A stretch of DNA of 64,000 bases from NCBI GenBank assembly GCA_963514095.1, contig OY741266.1:5168522-5232521 (forward strand), given 5' to 3'. The position numbers and the translations under genes were made by a program. The notes below the pieces were generated by a model. That model had not been told where the DNA came from, ran no database searches, and worked only from the letters and a program-made list of their open reading frames with translations. This DNA comes from Eutrigla gurnardus (Eukaryota > Chordata > Actinopteri > Perciformes > Triglidae). Below are positions 35,600 through 47,050 of this stretch, piece after piece. Every line of letters starts with the position of its first letter. Position 1 is the first letter of the stretch.

Positions 35600-35861
35600 A
35601 TAATCAGGCAAAGGCAGTGCTGGGTAATATCTACAATGTGTTAAAACATCATGTTTTGTTCCATGAAGTTTTACTTATAAACTGCACTACTGATAAACAC
35701 AAATAAAACCTCAACAATAATCATGTTCCTGCAACACAGGGATCTGGACATTTGGAGCAGACACTGCAGCTACGAGCCTCTGAGGATGTCCCAGGGCTGC
35801 TGGAGCCTCTGAGGATGTCCCAGGACTGCTGTGTGGCTCGGCTTCGTCGCTGTCACCCCCA

Positions 35862-36039
35862 TCACCACCGTGGAACTATGGACATGGAACCCATCTGTTC
35901 TGTTAGTAAGCAGTGGACGAGGTTCTCCGTGGAACACCTTGAAAGACAGAAGTCCTTCCTTAAATCCCCTTCCCGAAGTAGAGGCCCATCGGGGGAACAT
36001 GAGGATTGACCTGCAGTACGGCCCTCTGGCACCAACCTG
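35862..36039 (-). pseudogene. Possible PIF/Harbinger transposase N-terminal remnant
   Basis: On the - strand an acceptor (TTTTCTGTTACAG) precedes a frame with LLREGDLRKDF and CLSRCSTENLVHCLLTEQ. This resembles the 'DFRLSR..FE.LV..L' segment near the start of Harbinger transposases, recalled from family knowledge. The upstream exon may be near 36360-36450 (Arg-rich, ending before a GTAAGT on the - strand), but the joining frame does not work cleanly. No catalytic DDE region is visible. Opposite orientation to the Myb gene is normal for this superfamily. Confidence 0.4.
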
Positions 36040-37080
36040 TAACAGAAAACACAAGATATTACATTTATTCTGAATGTTTTCCTATTCATTTGTACTTATT
36101 TATTCTTATCATACACGTATTGCAACCTGTATATATAACATGGATTATTTGTCTAATAAATTATTCACTAATATCCCACTTGCTTGTACTTGTTTATTTT
36201 TATCACACCAAACTCATACATGATATTATTAAAACCACTTATATTAGCCTACATGTAGCCTACATTTGTTTATGCATGCATGTGCACATCTATTGAAAAT
36301 CAAATAATAAAGGAACGTATTTAAACCGGATAAGTCATATTACTTACTTCAGAGGGAAATCCAAATTCCATGTACATGTGAATAATGTAGCTCCTCCGAC
36401 GGGCAGATTGCCTGCGTCGTCTCTGTGGTGAAGGTGCTGGTGTTCCGTGGTCAGAGGTATAATACGATCTATGAACGGATGATTATTGATCGATAAAAGC
36501 TGCTTAATAGTCGCGATCGATGGCGAGTGAAGCAGCTACTCGGGTAAGAGGAAGAAAGAGGGAAAGCGTGAGAGCGCGCATATAATAAACTGTAGAAAAC
36601 GTTTGACAATTGTAATTTGACTTAAAAAATATTTAGAAATATTTAATTAACTGTAATAATAATCATGCTTTATATTTTGATAAGTAATTAATATTAAACG
36701 GGAGCTAGAACCGCTAACGTAATCGATTCGGTTACGTGAGAGAAGATGAGGACGAGATGTCAATAAAGTTAAAAAAAAAAAAAAAATGTAGTATGAGATG
36801 TGTATACTTCAGTGTGAACAGTCTGAGGGTAACAGCATACTCAAACGTTCATTTAGTAGGCAGTATGCAGTACATACACGTTGAGTATGTAGTAGGCAGT
36901 ATGTTAGTATGGCATTTCGAACACAGCCCCTCTCTCTCTCCTGTTTTTCATATCTATCCACTGCTAATAAAATGCGTCTATGCCTGAAAAAATAGTTAAA
37001 AAAAATACAGCAGCCTGGTCTCGCGCAGCAGCCTGTTGTCCGTGGAGAGACACGCAACTTTGCCGCGAGCTGGAACCGGA

Positions 37081-37266
37081 GTTGGGGCTGCAGCTGGTCT
37101 GAGCGGCACACAGGGTCCTGGTGTCCCGCCGTTCTGGTGTTGGATGAGGAATCCGGTGCAGCTGTGGAGCGCAGATGATGACGGTGATGATGATGATGAT
37201 GAATGGGGCCTGCTCATGCAGGCACCAGGTTCTCGTTACTATTATGTCTACTGCTGTGCGCCCTGA
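37081..37266 (+). other. Conserved short open frame in GGGCCC copy B
   Basis: Sixty-one codons including GVPPFWCW, NPVQLWSADD, an Asp run, and a Tyr-rich end YYYVYCCAP. The same frame is readable in copy C (39383-39180, - strand) and most of it in copy E (59205-59345). It has no recognised domain. A host exon captured by the element, or a family-specific peptide, are possibilities. Confidence 0.35.
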
Positions 37267-37782
37267 CCCTGCTTTGTGATAGACATGCCTAAAATGTGCC
37301 TACAATTTCTATAGTGATATAATATCGGCATTATAATTATTATGACTATACGCACGCACAGCGCGTGATGCGCGTGGTGGGAGCGGTGGCGCTGCTTCTG
37401 TCATTGGGTTGTCAAGTGACGAAACTTGCACTGCACCTCGCCTGGCGTATTAAAGGGGAGGAGAGGAGCTCATTTGATTGGTGAAGATCTGAATCGGCTG
37501 TATTAAACCCAGTCCACGCCTCGTCTCCTCCTCGTCTCCCACTCACGCCTTCTTCTCCTCCCTCTTTCCCACTTGCGTGGGTGGGAGTGACGGGAGGTGT
37601 GACGGGAGGCGTGCCTGCGCTAGCCTGCGCGGTGCACGAAACTTGCAAAGTCCAGGCAGATACACCCCGTCGGCGTGGCGCAGGTGCGCTGTGCGCCGAC
37701 TACGCCTGGTCTACGAAACTAGGGCCCATTAACTCAATTAACTGACCTGTCAAAAAACAACAACACAGACAATAACTAGACC

Positions 37783-38004
37783 TCATACAAAGGTATTTGA
37801 CATGGAAATGACAATGAGCTGCACACCTTGTTTATTGGCTGGAGGTAAACCCCCCATGTGAGGCCCAAAGGCTCCCAGAAGAGTGCTGACTACAGCAAAG
37901 TCAGCCAAGATGAAGAGAAAGTCCAGGCAGAGGGCAGCGTCTCTGCAGATACAGATACCACCACATGTTCTGTTGAAATTCCTATTTGACCGCTCAATGG
38001 ATTG
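37783..38004 (-). other. Open frame without start, function unknown
   Basis: About 73 codons are open between stops on the - strand, including SIERSNRNFNRTCGGICI, ALCLDFLFILADFAVV and STLLGAFGPHMGGLPPANKQ. It looks more protein-like than its surroundings, with a hydrophobic stretch. There is no ATG at the start and splice sites are not convincing. It may be a decayed coding fragment of a transposon. Confidence 0.2.
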
Positions 38005-38115
38005 CTACACACACAATCGCACAAGAACGCATACTTCCAGCAGCGGTTGAAGTGTTCTTAATCTGTGTTAAGATTATGAGGGGGTCCTTGGAAAATGTTC
38101 TCCCCAAAAGCCTCG

Positions 38116-38638
38116 GTTATGCTTCCGCGTAGTGATCATGCAATGGCCACGTGACTGTGATGGTTCTGCGTAAGATTTACGTGTCGAAATGCAATTCAGT
38201 GCCACACCGGTAGAGGACGCTATGTTTTTTGTAAAGACCGACCGACCGACCCTCCTGTGTCGATATTGTCGTTAGCCTCGTTATAGCCTATTTGTTTACC
38301 TTTCGGCTTTAAACATCCACAATTTTTCAGAACTTGGTGTTTTATTTCTTTGTGCAAAAGCGACAAGGTGCAAACAATAAAACAAGGTGCAAACAATAAA
38401 AGTATTAAAAGTTGAAATGGCGGTGTTTATGAGTGGAAACCGGAAAAGCGGTCTCCAGCGGATGTAGTTAGCGGACCAATCACAGCCAATGCTACTGCGT
38501 TGGTGCTGCGTTGCCTCGACGCACGTCTAGGATTTTTGGGAGGTGCACATCAGGCCCTTGCGGTGGATGTAAAGGGGGTCCGCAAGGACGTAATGGGTCC
38601 GTAAGCCCCCTTGCATTGTGTCAAAGCGGAAGCATAAC
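38116..38638. mobile_element. Inverted-repeat element with GTTATGCTTCCGC ends
   Basis: GTTATGCTTCCGC (38116-38128) and its exact inverse GCGGAAGCATAAC (38626-38638) bound about 520 bases with no coding frame. The target duplication is unclear. Probably a non-autonomous DNA transposon. Confidence 0.6.
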
Positions 38639-38805
38639 TTGGGCTTGGCAGCAGAGTTCTGGATCAGGGACGTCGACAATACAACAAAAAATGTATCTAG
38701 TTCACGTGTTGACATGAAAAATCTCCTTACAGTTGGTGTCTCCTCTCTGTTCATCTTTTCTCTACCTTCTCTGATAAATGCATAATCAATGAGCTTCTGC
38801 AGAAG

Positions 38806-39908
38806 GATGAAGCGCACCTGCACCACGGGGTGTGTCCTGGGGGTTTGCAAGTTTCGTGCACCGTGCAGGCTAGCGCAGGCACTCCTCCCGTCACTCCCAC
38901 CCGTGCAAGTGGGAAAGAGGGAGGAGAAGAAGGCGTAAGTGGGAGACGAGGAGGAGACAAGGCGTGGACTGGGATTAATACAGCCGATTCAGATCTTCAC
39001 CAATCAAATGAGCTCCTCTCCTCACCTTGAATGCTCCAGGCGTGATGCAGTGCAAGTTTCGTCGCTTGACAACCCAATGACAGAAGCAGCGCCGCGGCTC
39101 CCACCACGCTCATCACGCGCTGTGCGATATTATATCAATATAGAAATTGTAGACACATTTTATCTATCACAAAACAGGGTCATGGCGCACAGCAGTAGAC
39201 ATAATGGTGGCGAGAACACAGTGCCTGCACGAGCCGGCCGGGCCATTCATCATCATCTTCACCGTCTTCATCATCTGCGCTCCACAACTGCACCGGATTC
39301 CCCGTCCAACACCAGAACGGCGGGACACCGGGACCTCGCGTGCCGCTCAGACCAGCTGCAGCCGCGGTTCCAGCTCGCGGCAAAGTTGTGCATTTCTAGT
39401 CCAAGTTTCAGCTGTGTTAATTCAGTCAGGCTGAGTTTCCGTTACGCGTGCCATCCACCTTTGATCTGACGTCAGATGTGACGGGACAATCTATATAGAT
39501 ATAAATTCACGTGTTGATTCAATTAGTTGCATTAAGTAGTGTTTGTTGTGATTATTTATTGGATTTAAATGTGCCTGCAACTGTGGAAACCTGCCTGTGA
39601 GGTCTTGATGACGTGTGCGCACTGCGCGCCGGTGAGCCAAACTGCCACTCCACCAGCTGTAATTGGCCTTGCGCCAAGAGTAGACCAGGTTGGAGCTAGC
39701 GGGCTTTCGGCGCAGTCTCCGCGAGGCTTTTTGCCACGAAACTTCCGCTGCGCCAAGCTGAATCTGTGACGCCTCCCCCTGCTGCGCCGCCACACCCATC
39801 TTGGTACAGGCGATCCACCAAACTGCCAAATTGACCATGTGCAAGGCTGCCCTGATCGAAAATTGCATTGCGCCAGCTCCGCCACCCTGCGCCACGAAAC
39901 GAGGGCCC
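38806..39908 (-). mobile_element. GGGCCC-family element, copy C (one end truncated)
   Basis: Reverse orientation: the head is at 39908 (ACGAGGGCCC) and the body runs leftward. The tail stops at AGCGCACCTGC near 38806, lacking the last 30 or so bases of the family. It includes the CGTCACATCTGACGTC region and the conserved short frame also seen in copy B. The long - strand frames here (for example 39491-39934) follow family sequence shared with non-coding copies. Confidence 0.75.
39180..39383 (-). other. Conserved short open frame in GGGCCC copy C
   Basis: Encodes GVPPFWCWTGNPVQLWSADD, then EDGEDDDEWPGRLVQ and HHYVYCCAP followed by a stop. It aligns residue for residue with the frame at 37081-37266 apart from small in-frame changes in the Asp/Glu run. 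Confidence 0.35.
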
Positions 39909-39919
39909 CATGTGTTTCT

Positions 39920-40560
39920 GTCTCCTGCTAGCACTATAAAAGATGGAGGAAATATCTGGATATCATTTCACCTATCAGTGCACATCAGGGATGTTTCTTC
40001 TTCAAGCCTTGTGTCTTTTTCCGGATCAAGTGAATTCAAGCTCAGACAGCAGATTCCACCCTGTGGATCTTCAAGACATTGGAAAATGCAAGGTTTAAAT
40101 TGTGGCCAGAACAGTAGAACCAAACACAAGAGACCTTTTTGAAAGGTCTTATTCATGTGTGTGGCATTGTCTGTTGAAATTCCTAACTTCCCGTCTTTAC
40201 CTTCCAGTCTACCATCTTGGTAATATTTTCTGGAAAATACAGCATCTCAAGGCAGTGAGAGTTCAGCTGTTGGTCCATCTTACGTACTGAATTGTAAAGC
40301 TGATAATGTGTTCTCCACCACAACTGCTGTTCCACAGATCCGTTGTGTTTCTCCACACTGGCTCCCGCCTCCTTACACATCCTTGGGATTTCATATGTGG
40401 GAAAAGTAGTTTCTTACTGGAACTTTGTATAGTACTGCTGCCTATTTCATCAGATGAAGAAATCTGGGTTTTTCCACAATCTCGAAAGGCATCATGTCCA
40501 TGGATATGAAATATGCAGAGTTTGATGAGGCAGCATATTTCATTTCATTTGGTCAGCAGT
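39920..40560 (-). pseudogene. hAT transposase remnant (ZMYM1-like)
   Basis: On the - strand about 40138-40060 reads CVWFYCSGHNLNLAFSNVLK. This is the 'C-x-GH-x-LNL' segment near the catalytic core of ZMYM1-like hAT transposases. At about 40370-40190 NGSVEQQLWWRTHYQLYNSV and MDQQLNSHCLEMLYFPEN resemble a later part of the same proteins, though their order relative to the first motif is reversed or rearranged. Several stops break the frame. It lies between two GGGCCC copies that inserted on either side. Confidence 0.4.
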
Positions 40561-40861
40561 TGGTTGAGCTTCTGCAGGATCAGAGGTCTTTTTAGGCAAA
40601 AAATGTATTTTAAAAAACAATAGCTTAATCCATATGATATATATCCATATTGCAGACTATGATTTTATAATTCTAATATAGCTTTTTTTTTTATCACCAT
40701 CAGTTATAGGATATCCAGTTAGTTTTTAAGGTGTAGGTCTAATGTTTGGCTAACTAAAATTAAGTTAGAATATACACAGTATATACAGTTTGATACATAC
40801 ATACATTTGTTTGGTGACATAAAAATAATTTACAAAGAGATACTTTACTCTTTAAGTCTAT

Positions 40862-42162
40862 GGGCCCTAGTTTCGTGGCGCAGCGCAGGGCGGCGCAGGG
40901 TGGCGGAGCCGGCGTAATGCAAGTTTCGACCCGCGCAGCCTTGCGCACGGTCAGTTTGGCAGTTTGGTGGATCGCCTGCGCCAAGATGGGTGTGGCGGCG
41001 CAGCAGAGGGAAGCGTCACAGATTTAGCTTGGTGCAGCGGAAGTTTCGTGGCAAAAAGCCTCGCCGAGACTTCGCCGAAAGCCCACTAGCTCCAACATAG
41101 TCTACTCTTGGCGTAAGGCGCAAGGTGCAAATAAAGTCCATTCATTCAAGGCGAATCACAGCTGGCGGAGTGGAAGTTTGGCTGACTGGCGCGCAGTGCG
41201 TACACGTCGCCAAGACCTCACAGGCAGGTTTCCACAGTTCCGGCACATTTAAATGAGATAAATAATCACAACAAACACTATTTAATGCAACTAATTGAAT
41301 CAACACGTGAATTTATATCTATATAGATTGTCCCGTCACATCTGTACGACGGCGTATTAGGGCCACTGTCGGGAAAAAAAAAAAAAACGGAGCCGAGAGA
41401 GGTGGGCAATATTCTGAGATTAAAAGTCGCAAATTTGCTAGTTTTAAAGTGGCAAATTTACGAGTTTAAAAAGTCGCAAATTTATGAGAAAAAACTCGCA
41501 AATTTGCGAGTTTAAAAAGTCGCAAATTTACGAGAAAAAACTCGCAAATTTGCGAGTTTTAAAGTGGCAAATTTGCTAGTTTATTACGATGCTAACAACC
41601 GGCATTTATGCTAGCTAACTTCCCATGACTGTAGCTTTTATCTTTCTAATTAATCCATCCCGTGTGTCAATGCTTTGCTAAGGTCCGTAGGGTGATGGCT
41701 CTTGATGGTTAGTGTTGGTTAATTTTATATGGGCCAAATTGTCATCTTACGGTGTGTGTGTTTGTTGATCGGGTGGTTTGGCTAAGCTAGCGGTCATAGA
41801 GGAAGTAATCACGTAGCTTGACCCGGATGTTTACCGTTGCTATGACAACAAGTGAAAGCTACCGCTAGCTAGCTTAGGCAAACTACCTGCTCAATAAAGG
41901 TAGTTTTTCGCAAATTTGCGAGTTTTTTCTCGTAAATTTGCCACTTTTTAAACTCGTAAATTTGCGAGTTTTTTCTCGTAAAGTTACGAGTTTTAAAGTG
42001 GCAAATTTGCGAGTTTTTTCTCGTAAATTTGCAAGTTTTTTCTCGTAAATTTGCGACTTGCCTGCGCGGTGCACGAAACTTGCAGTCCAGGCGGACACAC
42101 CCCGTCAACGTGGCGCACGTGCGCTGCGCGCTGACTACGTCTAGTCTACGAAACTAGGGCCC
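40862..42162 (+). mobile_element. GGGCCC-family element, copy D, internally replaced
   Basis: Starts GGGCCCTAGTTTCGTGG and ends ACGAAACTAGGGCCC, with TAT on both sides (40859-40861 and 42163-42165). Family sequence stops at CGTCACATCTG (about 41346) and resumes at GCCTGCGCGGTGCACG (about 42059). The middle is absent and replaced by the array element. Confidence 0.85.
41347..42058. mobile_element. Element with inverted palindrome-rich arrays
   Basis: Begins TACGACGGCGTATTAGGGCC, also found at about 57523 and, inverted, near 54645. The left array (about 41426-41582) and right array (about 41908-42058) consist of CGCAAATTTGCGAG-type units joined by AAAAA or TTTTT spacers, and are roughly reverse complements of each other. 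The perfect 16-bp palindrome CTCGCAAATTTGCGAG occurs at 41495-41510 and 41541-41556. The core shares CGGGCCAAATTGTCATC-like wording with the other two copies, which lack the arrays. Frames over the arrays are artefacts. Confidence 0.6.
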
Positions 42163-42298
42163 TATCTCTCTCTCTCTCTCTCTCTCTCTTTCTTATCCCA
42201 ATTGAATTGCCAAATCAATGTTTTATATAATTATCTTTGGCTTCAGTAATATATGCAATATTGTTCCCTAGACATTGATGCCAATAAAGTATTTGAAT

Positions 42299-42301
<3 letters not shown>

Positions 42302-42342
<41 letters not shown>
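42302..42342. repeat. (GA)n
   Basis: GA dinucleotide run; a short CT run lies at 42166-42188. Confidence 0.9.
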
Positions 42343-42348
<6 letters not shown>

Positions 42349-42350
42349 CA

Positions 42351-42640
42351 TAGTCCTCTACATAATCCTCTACACAGTCCGACGTTTTTTTTATATAATT
42401 AATCATTTTCTCTCCATCACACCGGTTCGCAAAAATGTTGCCTGAAATGGTACCAGTCCGTGGCGAAAAAAGGCTAGGGACCATTGCTCTAGATAGTCCT
42501 CTATGTAGTCTCTCCATATTCCTCTCTCTCACCCTGTATAGAGTCCTTAGTCTTCTATACAGTCTCTATTTACTCCTCTATATAGTCCTCTACATAGTCC
42601 TCTATATAGTCTTCTATATAGTCCTCTATTCCTCTAGTCC
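42351..42640. repeat. Degenerate TAGTCCTCTATA tandem repeat with an insert
   Basis: Units of 12-16 bases around AGTCCTCTATA recur at 42351-42380 and 42495-42640. Between them, 42390-42490 reads like an hAT terminal fragment. Confidence 0.6.
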
Positions 42641-42704
42641 TCCTAGTAGAAATTCAAGCTTAATCCCTGTCTAGGTTTTGTGCAAGGTTATAACTCTCTG
42701 TTTG

Positions 42705-42705
<1 letters not shown>

Positions 42706-42762
<57 letters not shown>
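42706..42762. repeat. (GT)n microsatellite
   Basis: Nearly uninterrupted GT run. Confidence 0.95.
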
Positions 42763-42764
<2 letters not shown>

Positions 42765-43548
42765 TGTGGGTGCAGACACGATCAAACACTCCATTGTTAA
42801 ACAAACACACGGCCATGATGAATTTCTAACTTCAACAGTCACAGAATGGGAAGGAAACACAAACTACTGATTGTTTGTGGGACCACCAAGTTAGTGCTTT
42901 GTTTGGCAAATAAAACTGTGGTTACTGACACACACATACACACACACACTCCTCAGTATATCCATGAGCATCAAACCCGATGTCTTATTATTGTCTCTGT
43001 ATCTGGGAGACTGCTTTTTTCTGTTTTTGTCTGTTATTTGTTATTTTTGGGCACGAAAATTACACATTTATATAAAGGGTACAAGTCGAGATCATCTGTG
43101 CTGCTTTCTACATCTACTTGTATGTATTTGTCAGAGATTTCAACACCTTTCAAAATGTTCTGTCATTAAAACACAAGAAGTTATAAACTGGTCTTGTTAT
43201 AAAGGTCCTTTCAGTACCACTTTGTGTAGCACAATGTAGAATAAGACACTAAGCCAGAAGATTTGAAGTCTAATCGACACTCTCCTTTTAGCTCTGCTTT
43301 CTCTAAATGCAAAGGAAATGAGCTCCAATGCTTCCTTTCAGATCTCCTTTAGTATTGGATACAACGGATCGTCCTTTACGAAAGGAAAGGAGATCACGCC
43401 GACCCACAATTCTTTGCAAGAGTAACATTTAAAGTGCTGCACATCTTGGCCGTTCACGAAAACAAACAATATGTTTTTGCATTTAACAATTACTTTCATG
43501 CAGACATATAGTAATTGGAATTGTGTTGATAAATGTGTGTGGACTGTG

Positions 43549-43912
43549 ATAATAATTGAATGGTATTTTTATTTAAATCATGATACAAACATGACAAAAA
43601 TGAAACTAAAACCACAAATGAAATGTAAATACAGCAAACGGTCAAACAGGAAGGAGGAGCTGCTCGAAGCCGGTCAGTGAACGAGCCGTTTATAAAACCA
43701 ACACCATGGGGAGAAGTGGACAATGCGCTTTTTGTAGACCATTATTGTAGTTTCTCTAGTGCAGACGCACGTCAATCGCCGGGGCCGATCATCAGCTGTC
43801 AATCATCAGCAGCATTATAATGACGTAGCTTAGTGAAAGTCCGGTCGGATTCTCTGAGCACCGCGGTCAACTTTTCCTAAATCCTTTTGAGTTCTCCTAT
43901 CGCCTTTCCTTT
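43549..43912 (+). repeat. Dispersed repeat family C, copy 2
   Basis: Partner of 20073-20395, with a few small insertions. It ends with the same CTCCTATCGCCTTTCC block. Sequence just upstream (43264-43440) contains CCTTTACGAAAGGAAAGGAG and may belong to the same element. Confidence 0.65.
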
Positions 43913-44376
43913 ACCCTGTGAAGTTTCCCCCCAAGGTCAAAGAATAGGAGTTAGGACCTTATTTTTTGACTATTCGACTGCAACCCCAGGCTGCTGTAAT
44001 TCGGGAATCAAAATGTATTTATTATTTATTCGTAATGTTTTTGAAACACCTTCTAGTGGACAGGAAGTAAAACAACCACATTGCTCATAATGGCATTGCC
44101 AATGCATAAGCCTGTGTAGTGTAGCACATATTAATAGGCTGAATTTGAGCATTACAAATTTGACCATAATTTTAATATTGAAAAAACAAAAAATAAGGAA
44201 TATCCAGTATTCGGGCTCATCTTTAAAAAAATGAGATTATGATAAACGTCATCCTCACGTGTTGTTGATACGAGTTCAATGCATATACCACAATTATAAG
44301 CCGGCATAATGAACAAGGCAATAAAGTTAATATGGACAAAAGAATACATACAAATACATGTGAGGTTATGAGTTAA

Positions 44377-45579
44377 AGGGGCCATATTATTAAAAACAGG
44401 TTTTCTCTGGTTTCTACACCTATAAACTGGTCCTCCCTGAGCCTGCCAACTCCCAGGATGAGGAAAACAAGCAACTCCTGCATGGTATCTGCAGCCCACC
44501 CTCTGGTAAAACGGTGCTCCTACAGGCCGTTCAGATTCAACTCCTTTCTTTACGTAACGAAAGGAGTCATTTGCATAGACCGAACTCCTCTGCATGATGA
44601 TAGGAGATCCGAAAGGGGGGCGTTTCGCACACAGCGCTGATAGCTGACAGCGCGACGGAGAAAGCGGACAAACAGCGCCAACCAGAGGGACCCACGCTGA
44701 CGGAGAGCACGGACAGACGACAGCAGAACTGACAGCCCGGGCCGACAGCAGCACGGACCTACACGGACGGACCCACAGTGCGCACGGAGAGTGTGGACCA
44801 ACATCACGGACACACAGTGAGGGAGAGCAAGTCCGACAGACCCACAGGTGCATTGAGAGCACTCACAGAGAGGCAAGGAGAGAGCGCACGGAGAGCATGG
44901 GCAGACAGCAAGCACGGACCCACAGTGTGCACGGAGAGTGCAGCCAAACTTACCGGTCATGGCGCTGGGTGATCCGGCTGGTGCTCCGTGAATAAATCCC
45001 TGTGCAGGTGAAGCTGGAGACAATCCTCCCTCTGTCTCAGGCGCTCTGGTGCGTCTTCACTGCTGCCTCCGGTCGGACGGAACCCGGGGGCGCATGTCCG
45101 ACAAAGCGCCGTGCATGACAGTCCGGGTCTGGTCTCTTGCGTTTCATTTTTACGGCTACGGTCCGTGTTAGCTTGTATGTGTGTGCTAACTTCACATCGG
45201 ACTGCTTCAGTAACGATGGTCAGTACAAAGCTGGCTTTGCCTCGACACTGACCCTCACAAATGGATCTGTCTTCTGCAACTTCACCTGAGCCACATAGGC
45301 GAGCCATAGCTATACATCTACGTAAACATTGCCGCATGCTGCCGCGTAGCGCAAGAGGCATCCTGTCTCTCTCCGAGTAGGGGATGACAGACGGAGCTCA
45401 TTAGCATTTAAAGGTGCAGACACAGAAACAGTCTGTTCTCAGTAGAGCTCATTTGAGCAACTTTTAGACAGCTGAACTTCAGGACCACAGATGGGTTTGG
45501 GGCAATGCATATCGAAAACAGTGTTGTTGGACCTCTGACAGCTGTGTGGAATTGATGAAAACAGTATAATATGGGAACT
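44377..45579. mobile_element. TTAA-target element (Kolobok/piggyBac-like)
   Basis: Left end AGGGGCCATATTAT and right end ATAATATGGGAACT are inverted, and TTAA sits on both sides (44373-44376 and 45580-45583). TTAA duplication is the mark of Kolobok or piggyBac elements. The interior (44640-44960) is a GC-rich, loosely repeated sequence with GCACGGAGAG words. The long - strand frames (44152-44862, 44550-45023) cross it and look like by-products of that composition. No transposase is recognised. Confidence 0.65.
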
Positions 45580-45599
45580 TTAATTGCTGTATATTTCAA

Positions 45600-47050
45600 C
45601 ATCTTGGCTTCATTGCGTTGCGTTGCTGTCTCCATGTTGAGCACATTACAAAATGTTAATGTAAAATGTAAACTATTCCTGTTACTCCAACAACAATTAG
45701 AAATATATGATCGTTTCCCACTCAGGTCCTCCATCTCCTCCAGCTGGTGACAAAACATCTCCTGATATCTTAAATTAAATCTTAAGTTCATTGTATTCAA
45801 TTTAATGTATAATGTCATATCACAGTAAAGTTTACACATAGAGCAGAACTAGTACTTTAACATCTTTAAGATCATGTTGGACTTCATTCCTTTCATCTGT
45901 GTTCTGGGTCTCTTCCACATCTGCTGTCTGAGCGTTTCACCATCTGTGTTCAGAGTTCCCCTCCAGCAAAGTTTCACTGGCTCCTCTTCCTCCTCGGAAA
46001 ATTCTCTTTGTTAGCTGTTTTTTCTCAAGTTTGCTGCTAAAAATGAACATAATTTCTTACTTTTAACAATGTTTTTTTGTGGAGACAATGTCAGCTGCTT
46101 TTCCTTTTGTGAGCCCTATTATCTCATTCTTTTACAAATATGTTAAGAATATGACATGTGTCTTTGAGTAATGAACATCTTTTTTTGATTATTATAGAGA
46201 ATAATACATATTAGTTTAAATAAGCTGATAATAAACAAAGTATAGGTCAAATAAAACATGCATTGAGGGCTCAGGCTCTATTTTCACTTCTCCACCATGA
46301 TAGTCAGCTATGACACTTGCGACCATATTCATGATTATCATGATATATTAACCACGATCAACTAATTTGGTGTGTTTTTATTGCAATCCACGAAACATCC
46401 TATATATATCATCCCATCCCTACTGTGCGATGCAGTTAAAAGTGCTAGAACAAGCTTGTAAGTGTTTGTTGTCATGCAGAAATATTGTATACTGTTCAAA
46501 CAAACGTAGCTTCATATGACATAGTCGATGTTTTAGCAGGGTAGATCTCTGTCTGAATTATTAGCTTTGAGCCCGTTTAAAGTTCAAGATGTAACCGGAT
46601 GTTTAACTTTGAAACAGTTGTTGGTCAGTTTGAATTTGTGAACAGCAACACATGCTACAAAAAACTAGACGGCAGAGACGAAACAGTGTCAGAGTGAGAT
46701 CAAGTCTGAGCGGATAAAAAGCCCTGCAGAGTGGATCAGTGTCTGTTTGTTTCAAGCTTGTGAAGTTGTCATCCATGCCTTGCTTTTACTCTGTGGTGTA
46801 ATATTTAAAATATCCAGGAGCACTCTCACACCGAACTCAAATATGTGTCAGCCTGCTTTGATTTGTTTGATTTGTTGACGCTTGTGTTAAAGCTGTTAAT
46901 CAGACTAAACGTCTGTGTGACACCATTCAATCCATCTTGGTCCAGTTTCAGTTGAACTCTGTCGCTGTGGTGGTTTTCTGATGGTGGATGTGATTTTGGC
47001 ATACAATAAAATGCTAAATTACTCATGGAACAATGGCAGATGGACAAGAT
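45600..47050. other. No gene seen in intron 1
   Basis: AT-rich sequence without supportable exons or clear repeats. A short stretch near 46320-46430 (ATCATCCCATCCCTAC) recalls a hAT terminus. Confidence 0.4.

Larger units (their letters stand above)
32448..36928 (+). mobile_element. PIF/Harbinger-like element with Myb/SANT gene
   Basis: Termini are GGCTGTGTTCGAAATGCC and its inverse GGCATTTCGAACACAGCC, followed inward by more inverted matches (ATACTAAC). CCT is duplicated on both sides (32445-32447, 36929-36931). A 3-bp duplication, a Myb/SANT protein on one strand and a candidate transposase remnant on the other fit PIF/Harbinger. The CCT target is not the usual TWA, so the call is not certain. 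At least three later elements lie inside it: 33036-33355, 33652-34881 and 35040-35599. Confidence 0.7.
31936..37727 (+). mobile_element. GGGCCC-family element, copy B, split by a 4.5-kb insertion
   Basis: Starts GGGCCCTAGTTTTGTGG and ends ACGAAACTAGGGCCC. Family sequence runs 31936-32447 and resumes at 36929. At the break, CATCTCCCT continues to CTCTCTCCTG in copy A (22917-22936) but here is separated by the PIF/Harbinger-like element. Flanks are AAT and ATT, so one side may have mutated. Without the insert the copy is about 1.3 kb. Confidence 0.8.

Noticed and set aside
35740..36009. Ninety-codon + strand frame in phase with Myb exon 3
   Set aside because: It could be a last Myb exon, but a - strand frame with transposase-like motif overlaps it and it includes a 30-base tandem duplication; unresolved, so not annotated as CDS.
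39491..39934. 147-codon - strand frame and overlapping frames
   Set aside because: Equivalent DNA in the other GGGCCC copies is interrupted or shifted, so it is family sequence that happens to be open.
44152..45023. Long - strand frames of 236 and 157 codons
   Set aside because: They cross a GC-rich, internally repetitive part of a TTAA-target element; Cys/Ser/Val-rich text without a domain.
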